Shown here in pieces: positions 1 through 5,239 of a DNA stretch of 5,239 nt (its first letter is position 1; the number at the start of each line of letters is the position of its first letter). Position numbers and translations under genes: made by a program. The notes beneath the pieces are model-generated. The model worked only from the letters and a program-made list of their open reading frames with translations, ran no database searches and had not been told where the DNA came from. The DNA comes from Gammaproteobacteria bacterium (GTDB lineage: Bacteria > Pseudomonadota > Gammaproteobacteria > Enterobacterales > GCA-2746155): NCBI GenBank assembly GCA_024206355.1, contig JAAGZM010000720.1:1-5239 (forward strand). The letters run 5' to 3'.

Positions 1-5
1 CTCAT
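1..5 (-). CDS. Start codon of a further downstream gene (cut by left edge)
   Basis: On the minus strand an ATG at 5-3 overlaps the TGA stop of the 64-residue gene in the classic ATGA arrangement, and the frame continues off the window edge. A good Shine-Dalgarno precedes it. Only one complete codon is visible, so the product is unknown; in similar phage operons a polymerase, helicase or nuclease gene is common here, which is expectation only. Confidence 0.5.
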
Positions 6-196
6 TTGTTCTTTTCCTCGTTATGTGCGCGGCTAGTTGCGCTAACCACGGCAATAAAATCATTAACATATTCAACACCCTCAATCAAACCTTCCTGTTG
101 CTCAGGTGTGAGGTCAGCAACTACCACCGACGACTCAACCACCCAAACACCAGAACCACTAGCAGCAGGTGTAAATTGCTGCTTATACTGTGGCAT
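2..196 (-). CDS. Small acidic protein of unknown function
   Basis: I do not recognise this 64-residue protein. It has a polar N-terminus, a valine-rich stretch (GVWVVESSVVVADL, about 16-29) that looks like beta strands and contains E21 and D28, so it is unlikely to be a membrane segment, then a helical region starting TPEQQEGLIEGVEYVNDF and a charged end, HNEEKNK. No signal peptide, cysteines or nucleotide-binding motif are seen. It is likely a real gene: GAGG lies nine bases ahead of ATG 196, the start overlaps the end of the primase-helicase gene by 14 bases as elsewhere in this operon, and its own stop forms an ATGA junction with a further start. A replication accessory role is only a guess from position. 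Confidence 0.7.
   Translation of the reverse strand: MPQYKQQFTPAASGSGVWVVESSVVVADLTPEQQEGLIEGVEYVNDFIAVVSATSRAHNEEKNK
15..19 (-). promoter_or_regulatory. Ribosome binding site for the gene starting at the left edge
   Basis: GAGGA on the minus strand lies nine bases before the ATG at position 5. It is the main evidence that a gene continues beyond the left edge, and it sits inside the last codons of the 64-residue gene. Confidence 0.5.
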
Positions 197-2645
197 TGTC
201 TACAACCTCACTGACTGACGGGAATACAGGCTTAATCGCGTCAGGATTAATAGCAATGTTAGTTAAACAATATTCACGCTGACCGTTGATAACTAAGCGA
301 CGACTGTGAATGTTCAATGTGCTACTGGTTAAAACACTTTTGAACTTAGTCTTGCTGTACGGCTTTTTAATGTGGTTATTTTTACAGTAGTATTGATAAG
401 CGTTGTACAAGTCATCAACAGTTGTTTTATAACCATCACCCAACTTACAAAACTTCTCGGTAAACTCGGCAAGCGGGAACATATCGCGTTCTAAGTCTTC
501 CCTAGCTTCCGTGAATTCAGGACATTCGTGCAACTTGTTATTCTTCAACACTCGCATAGCGCCTTCAATCGCCCAATTCAAAATACCTGTTCGCTCAGTC
601 TTCAATCTGTCGCTCAATCCGTGGTCTTCCTGTCCTCGAAATGACTTGCGAAATATCATCAACATTAAACGCGCTGACAGTGCGCCCGACTCATCAATGA
701 AAGCAGGGATTTTGTTTGAAGTCATCGTCATCTTAGCCCACTTGTGGTGAGTGATACCGCCAACATACATGCGTTTAAATTCAAGCGCGTCATCGGCTGT
801 CATTAGCTTCAGTGTATCAACCACCTTACCAATTTGTGACGGATGAACATAGTTAGCCTCGGATAGTATGGCTATCTTTTTCTGACTCAGTGTATCGCGA
901 CCGCAGTCGGTGGTTAAACCTTCCAGCGTTGGCGCGGCTACATTGTGACGACCAAACAAGTCTTGCATTACATTGGTTATGACACCCTTGCCTGAGCGTG
1001 ATTGCCCTTGTAATAACAAAAAGCGTTGAAACTTATTACCTTCTAGTAGCTGATAGCCAAACCAGTCTTGCAATTGCATTATCGCGCTGGCTGAGTTTTC
1101 CAAACTTGAGTTGAGAAAATTGAGCCAGTGAGGGCAAGCCGCGTTAGCTTCGTAGTTGTAATCAAGTGCGTTAAGCGTGAAATAATTACTATCGTTTTTC
1201 ATTAGTTCAACGCCATCAGGTTTAATTAGTAACATGCCGTTTTCCATAACTAACACGCTGTCTTTCCTGCCGTTCATCCATGTGTTATTTTCGACAGCAG
1301 CGCGGGTAACAAGTAGCGTAACCATCTTAGCTATTGTGGTGATTTTGCTCGGCTCAAAATTCCAATTATTCTGGTCAAAAGCGTAGGTAACGTCTGTTTC
1401 TAGTTCTTCTTTTGTGACCTCATTCCATTGCTGACCGTCATACCAGTAATATAATTTGCTAGCGCAGATTAAACCACCATCAGGGTATTGAGTGCCTATA
1501 TATGCTTTCGCCAACGTGTTTGCAGGTGATTTATTTGTTACCTGCGAGAACAGCGATGCCCCCGCTTGAGCGCTGATTTTACCGCGATTATCGACCTCCA
1601 CCACTTGTTCAGCATCATACGTTAAGGTTTCAGTTGTAGCTTTAACCACGGGTGCTATAGCTGCGTTAGCCTCCCACCCTCCCGTGGGTGCTGGTACTGA
1701 GCCAGCCGCCATAAACACACCACCCGCAGTACGGCAACCCGCGCTGTTATTGCTGTATTTATACGCTCGCTTGACGTAGATGTTTAATTTAGTTCCGCGT
1801 TCTTCAGGTGTATACGGTGGTACTATCTTGGCTTGGTTATAGTATTCCCACATTAATTGCTGAGTCGTGAGCAATGGCAACCCAAGGTCATGCCCCATCG
1901 ACGATACTTTAATTATCATCGCTGACCTGCCTTCACCTTTTACAGCCATTTCAGCACCACCCGTCAGCCATTTAATCATGCGCTCACGGTAAACGGCTGA
2001 ATCTTCGTAACCAGTACCGTCATCAATACTGTCGCGGTTGTCACACCATTTATCTAACTCGGCTTGTTGCTCACCTGTTAATGGATGTGCGGCTAATAGG
2101 TCTGTAACATGGTGTGTTACACGGTTAGATTGTGTTACACGGTAAACACTCGGATTGCTGGGATTTTTGACATGAACAGAACCCGCCAAGCGCAGAACAC
2201 GGCTACCATCGGTGACACTTTTATCACTGTTATAATAAAGAGCTAGGTGGCGCTGTGCGCGACTGTATTGGTCAGCCGTAACAATGCCGTCAACTCGCCA
2301 GTAAACATGACTGTGAAGGTTGTCACGTTGGTTTACGATGGTTGGGGTAAGCGCTAACTTAGGTAAGTCGCCATCATCAATATCAATGAAGCAAGCGCGG
2401 TATCCCATGATGTTCTCAAGTGAGCGACCTTTACCATCTGTTTTGTTAATGGTTAGGAATACACCAAAACCTTGTCCAGCACATGACTTAAAATAATCAG
2501 CGCTAGCATCCAGAGTGTTATAAAATTTTTGACCGTCTATCGTTTTGTCTGTTTCGTGAAATGCTTGCCATAGTTGAGGTTGATTGATGTCGTCTACTAA
2601 CAATTCTAAGAAGTGACGAGCTTCATTTAGGTCAAAATCCGCCAC
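183..2645 (-). CDS. Bifunctional primase-helicase (AEP-type primase plus SF3 helicase)
   Basis: This 820-residue protein combines a primase and a helicase for phage DNA replication. The N-terminal domain fits archaeo-eukaryotic-type (RepB-like) primases: catalytic D88-I-D90 in GYRACFIDID, a histidine motif at HSHVYW (111-116), and D146 in DGSRVLRLAGS with the LRLxG block that follows. Residues about 215-302 match the helical region often following such primases (GEGR, then NQAKIVPPYTPEE, then an AYKYSNN-type end). After a variable linker (about 303-375), residues 390-500 resemble the D5/DUF5906 segment before the helicase. The SF3 helicase shows Walker A GQSRSGKG (547-554), Walker B IAILSE (591-596), motif C MTSNKIP with N644, and a likely arginine finger at R659. 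A D5-like winged-helix region follows (about 738-775). The start is GTG, with GAGGA seven bases ahead. No frameshift or missing core motif is visible. Confidence 0.92.
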   Translation of the reverse strand: MADFDLNEARHFLELLVDDINQPQLWQAFHETDKTIDGQKFYNTLDASADYFKSCAGQGFGVFLTINKTDGKGRSLENIMGYRACFIDIDDGDLPKLALTPTIVNQRDNLHSHVYWRVDGIVTADQYSRAQRHLALYYNSDKSVTDGSRVLRLAGSVHVKNPSNPSVYRVTQSNRVTHHVTDLLAAHPLTGEQQAELDKWCDNRDSIDDGTGYEDSAVYRERMIKWLTGGAEMAVKGEGRSAMIIKVSSMGHDLGLPLLTTQQLMWEYYNQAKIVPPYTPEERGTKLNIYVKRAYKYSNNSAGCRTAGGVFMAAGSVPAPTGGWEANAAIAPVVKATTETLTYDAEQVVEVDNRGKISAQAGASLFSQVTNKSPANTLAKAYIGTQYPDGGLICASKLYYWYDGQQWNEVTKEELETDVTYAFDQNNWNFEPSKITTIAKMVTLLVTRAAVENNTWMNGRKDSVLVMENGMLLIKPDGVELMKNDSNYFTLNALDYNYEANAACPHWLNFLNSSLENSASAIMQLQDWFGYQLLEGNKFQRFLLLQGQSRSGKGVITNVMQDLFGRHNVAAPTLEGLTTDCGRDTLSQKKIAILSEANYVHPSQIGKVVDTLKLMTADDALEFKRMYVGGITHHKWAKMTMTSNKIPAFIDESGALSARLMLMIFRKSFRGQEDHGLSDRLKTERTGILNWAIEGAMRVLKNNKLHECPEFTEAREDLERDMFPLAEFTEKFCKLGDGYKTTVDDLYNAYQYYCKNNHIKKPYSKTKFKSVLTSSTLNIHSRRLVINGQREYCLTNIAINPDAIKPVFPSVSEVVDNATV
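206..209 (-). promoter_or_regulatory. Ribosome binding site of the 64-residue gene
   Basis: GAGG lies nine bases before ATG 196, within the last codons of the primase-helicase gene. It is one reason to accept this short gene as real. Confidence 0.55.
2113..2143. repeat. Pair of 13-base direct repeats with palindromic core, inside the primase gene
   Basis: TGTGTTACACGGT occurs exactly at 2113-2125 and again at 2131-2143, five bases apart, giving an 18-base period. Each copy contains the hyphenated palindrome GTGT-T-ACAC. The adjoining TGTAACA at 2103-2109 is inverted relative to TGTTACA at 2115-2121, making a possible 7-base-pair stem with a 5-base loop. The repeats encode RVTQ and RVTH just after the primase core. 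They could be protein-binding sites such as an operator or origin iterons, or simply a local coding coincidence. Confidence 0.45.
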
Positions 2646-2897
2646 TTAAACTTCCTCTAGTATTCTCTCAGCCAATGTCAATTTTTTCTCTGATATTAAT
2701 TTTGCCGCGCTAGGTCGGGTGTACTGCGCCACGGTGGTTTCTGCCAAGCCAGTAGCGGCAGCGACACAAGCGATGCCATGAACATCAATTAAGTGTATGA
2801 GCCGCCTTTGTAACTGCTTAGCCTTAACTTCCTTGGTTTGACTGCTCAGCTCTTTATACCTGAGCCTAACCTCTTTTAGTTTTGAATCTATCATCAT
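2646..2897 (-). CDS. Small basic protein with predicted helix-turn-helix
   Basis: I do not recognise a named family for this 83-residue protein. The first 35 or so residues are charged, rich in lysine and arginine, and look helical. Residues 42-61 (IACVAAATGLAETTVAQYTR) have the spacing of a helix-turn-helix: alanines in the first helix, glycine at 50 in the turn, and a TTVAQY recognition helix. A last helix, LTLAERILEE, ends the protein. DNA binding is therefore likely but the target is unknown. The start is well supported: GGAG lies seven bases before ATG 2897, although ATG 2894 immediately after is also possible. The gene begins inside the end of the nuclease gene and its stop directly abuts the primase-helicase GTG. 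Possible roles are a regulator of this operon or an accessory factor for replication initiation; neither is shown. Confidence 0.72.
   Translation of the reverse strand: MMIDSKLKEVRLRYKELSSQTKEVKAKQLQRRLIHLIDVHGIACVAAATGLAETTVAQYTRPSAAKLISEKKLTLAERILEEV
2653..2657 (-). promoter_or_regulatory. Ribosome binding site fixing the GTG start of the primase-helicase
   Basis: GAGGA lies seven bases before the GTG at 2645, inside the final codons of the helix-turn-helix gene whose TAA directly abuts the GTG. Spacing and strength support the non-ATG start. Confidence 0.7.
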
Positions 2898-3303
2898 TTA
2901 AAATCTCCGCCACATGATCAGCATTGCTAGCAAAACCAGCAAACCCACCAAATTTTTTTATTAGATTAATGAACTGTAATTGTGCCCATTCTCTCGAACC
3001 TTCCCGCTTGCTCGCTGTAATTGCTGCGGGGACTTTTCCTTCTGCTTTAACTTCGATGTTTGTAAAAACCCCGATAGTTGAACCAACCATATCTTGAGTG
3101 ATGACAACAGGTGTAACACCTATAAAATCACCACTTTTGAACACGCTGTTTAACTTCTTCGACTCGTTGGCTAACCCATAACGAATTAGCCTACCAGAAT
3201 TCGGGTCTTTACAAGCACCGTTATTATTGCGAAAGATGCGCGAGTTATGACGACAGGCTTCAATCCTGACAACATCACTCGCTTTACTTTCTGGGGTAGT
3301 CAT
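2866..3303 (-). CDS. VRR-NUC domain nuclease
   Basis: The 145-residue protein is a stand-alone VRR-NUC domain of the PD-(D/E)XK nuclease superfamily. Candidate active-site residues are E15 in the first helix, D59 in SGDFIG, E84 and K86 in the strand IEVKAEG, and Q108 in the helix EWAQLQF. Further family features are FRNNNGA (24-30), GVTPVVITQDMVG (62-74), and the closing GGFAGFASNADHVAEIL, which resembles the usual GGxAGxAxSxxD ending. Phage VRR-NUC proteins are small, so the length is normal. Related domains (FAN1 and phage or bacterial homologues) cut branched or flapped DNA, so processing of replication or recombination intermediates is likely but not shown. The start has no Shine-Dalgarno and shares one base with the upstream stop, which suggests translational coupling to the SSB gene. 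The end overlaps the next gene by 32 bases. Confidence 0.88.
   Translation of the reverse strand: MTTPESKASDVVRIEACRHNSRIFRNNNGACKDPNSGRLIRYGLANESKKLNSVFKSGDFIGVTPVVITQDMVGSTIGVFTNIEVKAEGKVPAAITASKREGSREWAQLQFINLIKKFGGFAGFASNADHVAEILNDDRFKTKRG
2905..2908 (-). promoter_or_regulatory. Ribosome binding site of the helix-turn-helix gene
   Basis: GGAG lies seven bases before ATG 2897 and ten before ATG 2894, inside the VRR-NUC gene. It supports the 32-base gene overlap rather than a later start. Confidence 0.65.
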
Positions 3304-4181
3304 TACGCTACTGGTGTCATTGTTGCAAAGTGAGCATCAGTATAACCAACACCACGTAAGGCTGATTCAGTGTGAATTTGACCGTTCACATCATACGACT
3401 TCTCTACTGGTGCTGGCGGTGGTGTAGGTGCTGCAGTCTGAACAGGTGGCGGGTTCAGATAGTCAGGCATGTTTTCATGTGGTTCTAATACTGGTGGTGT
3501 CTCAACCTGTGGTGCTTGCGGTTGTGGTGGTGCAACAGGTGTTAATGACTGGTCAGCACCAACAGCAATGTTAGTATCCGCGATTGCCCCAAATGCTTGG
3601 TCAGCAGATTGCACAGGCGCTCTACCACCTAAGCTAGCACCGTCGTAGCATTTCTGAAGGTTTTGAAGTGTAATACTAATTACGTCACCCGCAGTACAGT
3701 TATAAGCGGAAATTTGCAACTGAGCGCGACAGTAGCAACCAGAGTAAAACTTATCAGCGGTGATGGCTGTTGAACCGTGAGCGTCAGCCAAACCAACTTC
3801 GTCAATGTTACGAGCTGAAACAACCATTTGCCCTACTACTTCAGGGCGCGGTGTTGCTGTACGATTACCGTTGTCATCTTTAGGGCGCAACGTTGGATCT
3901 AAATCACCATCTTTAACTTTAGCAGGGTTAGAGATACCGCGGTTAGCAGGGGCATCGGCAAAGCTACATCCCCATTCTTCCATACAAACTTCATTTAATG
4001 CGTTGATTAAACTGTTAGCGCTGGCGGGTGCATTAACACTAACTTCAGGCGGTAACGCTCCCACTTTAGGGAACAGCATTGTTACTTCAAATTTTGGCGT
4101 ACCATTGTTAACACTATGGCGCGTTGCAAGGTGAGGGTGAGAAAGTCTGAAAAAGTCAGTTACGATTGTACGATTAGCCAT
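3303..4181 (-). CDS. DUF2815-type phage single-stranded DNA-binding protein
   Basis: The 292-residue protein matches the DUF2815 family, OB-fold single-stranded DNA-binding proteins that include, as I recall, the characterised SSB of Enterobacter phage Enc34. Family landmarks in order are FFRLSHPHL (10-18), PKFEVTMLFPK (29-39), DGD (91-93), FYSGCYCRAQLQISAYN (145-161) and LQNLQ...DGASLGGR (172-187). After about residue 200 comes a low-complexity linker rich in proline, glutamine and alanine (about 215-260), then a short module, GQIHTESALRGVGYTDAHF. The extreme C-terminus is not acidic, unlike bacterial SSB tails. ATG at 4181 is preceded by AGGA with nine bases between. This is the only gene here with a real intergenic spacer ahead of it (27 bases). 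It should coat single strands made by the helicase and probably works with the neighbouring nucleases. Its stop overlaps the next ATG (TAATG). Confidence 0.88.
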   Translation of the reverse strand: MANRTIVTDFFRLSHPHLATRHSVNNGTPKFEVTMLFPKVGALPPEVSVNAPASANSLINALNEVCMEEWGCSFADAPANRGISNPAKVKDGDLDPTLRPKDDNGNRTATPRPEVVGQMVVSARNIDEVGLADAHGSTAITADKFYSGCYCRAQLQISAYNCTAGDVISITLQNLQKCYDGASLGGRAPVQSADQAFGAIADTNIAVGADQSLTPVAPPQPQAPQVETPPVLEPHENMPDYLNPPPVQTAAPTPPPAPVEKSYDVNGQIHTESALRGVGYTDAHFATMTPVA

Positions 4182-4190
4182 GTTTATTAT

Positions 4191-4194
4191 TCCT
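4191..4194 (-). promoter_or_regulatory. Ribosome binding site of the SSB gene
   Basis: AGGA lies nine bases before ATG 4181, within the 27-base AT-rich spacer that is the only intergenic gap in the window. The spacer also holds the palindrome ATTTTAAAAT (4200-4209), probably just AT-richness. Confidence 0.55.
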
Positions 4195-4208
4195 GTTATA
4201 TTTTAAAA

Positions 4209-4721
4209 TTATTGGTTTTTGTCAGCGCGGTCTTGCGCTTGTTTGTCTGTGTATCCACCCGATGAATACCTATCATTCAGCTTAGTTATGCAGTGTTGTA
4301 GCGTTTCTTCGCGAGACAATTTATAATCACAGCGAATTGTTTTCATCATGTGTTCAATCTGATTTAATCCCGCCATCAATGCTGATACGTCAAGCTCTTT
4401 ATTGTAGACAACGTGTTTTTTTACAACGTCAGTAACGTCAATGAATTGATTCCAATAGTTGCCCGTTAATACGTCATCACGTTCAACACCTGTTGCAGCG
4501 CGCAAACCTTCCATGAAGAATTCTAAATCGCCTAATTCTTCAAGGGTATTATTACGGTCAGCATTAAGGTCGGCTTGCTCAAGTTCAAAAAGTTCATTGC
4601 CAACACCTGTCGCCATGTGCCACAAGTGCGCTTTTTCTGGTGTAAGTGTGGCGATAATTTCTTTACCATCCTTACATAAGTTTTCAACCATTGTATTAAA
4701 ATCTAAAGTTAAGTTATTCAC
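4209..4721 (-). CDS. MazG-like nucleotide pyrophosphohydrolase
   Basis: The 170-residue protein belongs to the all-alpha NTP pyrophosphohydrolase (MazG-like) superfamily, whose members hydrolyse (d)NTPs to (d)NMP and pyrophosphate. H35 opens a helix carrying E43-x2-E46, and E62-x2-D65 lies in the following EELGDLEFF helix. Together these form the usual ExxE...ExxD magnesium site. The C-terminus has the KL-x2-RY signature (147-152) followed by QAQDRADK, typical of phage members. Residues 96-148 look like a second copy of the helical unit whose acidic residues are gone (see findings). Translation starts at GTG (4721) overlapping the upstream stop; AAGGTG five bases ahead supports it, whereas the first ATG (residue 11) has no Shine-Dalgarno. 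In the phage it probably adjusts the nucleotide pool or removes unwanted nucleotides; the substrate cannot be read from sequence. Confidence 0.85.
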   Translation of the reverse strand: MNNLTLDFNTMVENLCKDGKEIIATLTPEKAHLWHMATGVGNELFELEQADLNADRNNTLEELGDLEFFMEGLRAATGVERDDVLTGNYWNQFIDVTDVVKKHVVYNKELDVSALMAGLNQIEHMMKTIRCDYKLSREETLQHCITKLNDRYSSGGYTDKQAQDRADKNQ

Positions 4722-5239
4722 TATTTCACCTTATCAAATACGCCACTGGCATCAGCGGCTATTGCTGTTCTTTTGTCAGTCATCTTAACCAGTTGTGTGC
4801 CAGCTTCGGGCTTAACAAAATACTTGTTTACTAGTTCAGCGTCTACTACTTTTTTACACGCTGTTGCGCCTATAACCTTCGTTTTAGTTATATCAGCGAT
4901 GTCAGCGCCAGCCGCCACCGCTTCTTCTAAAAACCCTGATTCATTCGAGCATTTAGCGATAACACGGCTTTTAACCAATTTAAAATCAGTCAACGGATAA
5001 CCGTTCCTAACGTGGTTAACGGCTTGTTCTTCTATCGCGGCAAGCGTGGCGCGTATGGTTGACGCTTCATGTAATACCGCCATTATTTGCTGCGCGTTGA
5101 GCTTACTTACGCTGTTATCTAAACCAACTAATGACATCGTGTGTCTAAGTCGCTCACCACAATAACCAGCGGCAGGACAATACTTACAGTGCTTACCAGC
5201 GACAGCCTTACCATCCGTGTTTTCAATGGCGGCTTTGAA
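4721..5239 (-). CDS. DUF2800-type RecB/Cas4-like nuclease, C-terminal part (truncated by window edge)
   Basis: The frame is open to the right edge, so 172 C-terminal residues are visible and the true start lies outside. The first internal ATG, at 5137, has no Shine-Dalgarno and would cut off a cysteine cluster, C-x2-C-x5-C at visible residues 18, 21 and 27 (about 5159-5188). Such a cluster near the end of the nuclease core is typical of DUF2800 and Cas4/AddB-like PD-(D/E)XK proteins, where it helps hold an iron-sulfur cluster. The rest also fits DUF2800: a helical stretch, a lysine-rich strand near DFKLVKSR, and a terminal block PEAGTQLVKMTDKRTAIA resembling the family's GxxxLVxxxDKR ending. 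The catalytic PD-(D/E)XK residues would lie upstream and cannot be checked. DUF2800 genes commonly sit beside DUF2815 SSB genes in phages, as here. A role in recombination or end processing is inferred. The stop codon overlaps the next gene's GTG by one base (TAGTG). Confidence 0.82.
   Translation of the reverse strand, partial: FKAAIENTDGKAVAGKHCKYCPAAGYCGERLRHTMSLVGLDNSVSKLNAQQIMAVLHEASTIRATLAAIEEQAVNHVRNGYPLTDFKLVKSRVIAKCSNESGFLEEAVAAGADIADITKTKVIGATACKKVVDAELVNKYFVKPEAGTQLVKMTDKRTAIAADASGVFDKVK
4727..4732 (-). promoter_or_regulatory. Ribosome binding site fixing the GTG start of the MazG-like gene
   Basis: AAGGTG, continuing as AAGGTGA, lies five bases before the GTG at 4721, in the last codons of the DUF2800 gene. 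No comparable sequence precedes the ATG ten codons later, so GTG is preferred. Confidence 0.6.

Noticed and set aside
1522..1545. Inverted repeat GCAGGT/ACCTGC with a 12-base loop
   Set aside because: Six pairs around a long loop inside a coding region is within chance expectation, and nothing nearby supports a function.
1674..1690. Inverted repeat CACCC/GGGTG with a 6-base loop, considered as a terminator
   Set aside because: It lies in the middle of the primase-helicase gene, the stem is only five pairs and no T-run follows on either strand; it encodes part of the variable linker.
3410..3540. Low-complexity GGTGGT-rich stretch as a nucleotide repeat element
   Set aside because: It is the coding sequence of the proline-rich SSB linker on the minus strand and shows no regular repeat unit.
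4195..4225. Possible promoter before the SSB gene: CTGACA (4220-4225) and TATAAC (4195-4200) on the minus strand
   Set aside because: The 19-base spacer is too long for a good sigma-70 promoter, and transcription would begin near 4188, downstream of the gene's own Shine-Dalgarno at 4191-4194.
4209..4721. Idea that the MazG-like gene is a MazZ, marking a phage with 2-aminoadenine DNA
   Set aside because: No PurZ, DatZ or DpoZ gene is visible in the window, and ordinary MazG-like enzymes are widespread in phages. It can be reconsidered only with the full genome.
4459..4788. Plus-strand open frames of 70-110 codons, for example at 6-218, 511-750, 3805-4134, 4459-4788 and 4773-5000
   Set aside because: They lie opposite genes with clear domain motifs, have unlike-protein composition (runs of serine, leucine and arginine) and match no family; they are shadows of minus-strand coding.

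Overview
The window looks like part of the early replication/recombination region of a tailed phage or an integrated prophage. All seven recognisable genes are on the minus strand and read from the right edge to the left edge. They are packed almost without gaps: 1-base overlaps, a 32-base overlap, an abutting stop/start, a 14-base overlap and, at the left edge, an ATGA start/stop junction. Only 27 bases lie between genes, at 4182-4208. I see no tRNA, rRNA, CRISPR, IS element, integrase or structural gene. The Shine-Dalgarno sequences, moderate GC and protein types fit a bacterial host, plausibly a Gram-negative proteobacterium, but the host cannot be fixed from this sequence.

Order of transcription: (1) the C-terminal part of a DUF2800-type protein (RecB/Cas4-like nuclease family) with a cysteine cluster, cut by the right edge; (2) a MazG-like nucleotide pyrophosphohydrolase; (3) a DUF2815-type single-stranded DNA-binding protein with a proline-rich tail; (4) a VRR-NUC nuclease; (5) a small basic protein with a predicted helix-turn-helix; (6) an 820-residue primase-helicase joining an archaeo-eukaryotic-type primase domain to a superfamily 3 helicase; (7) a 64-residue protein of unknown function; then the start codon of a further gene at the left edge.

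Inferred working model: the primase-helicase primes and unwinds phage DNA, the SSB coats the exposed strand, the DUF2800 and VRR-NUC nucleases process ends or branched intermediates, and the MazG-like enzyme shapes the nucleotide pool. A replicative DNA polymerase would be expected nearby but is not in this window. Each of the larger genes belongs to a known family. The points most worth a second look are an apparent internal duplication in the MazG-like protein with the second metal site lost, a 13-base direct repeat inside the primase gene, the non-acidic tail of the SSB, and the two small unassigned genes that flank the primase-helicase.
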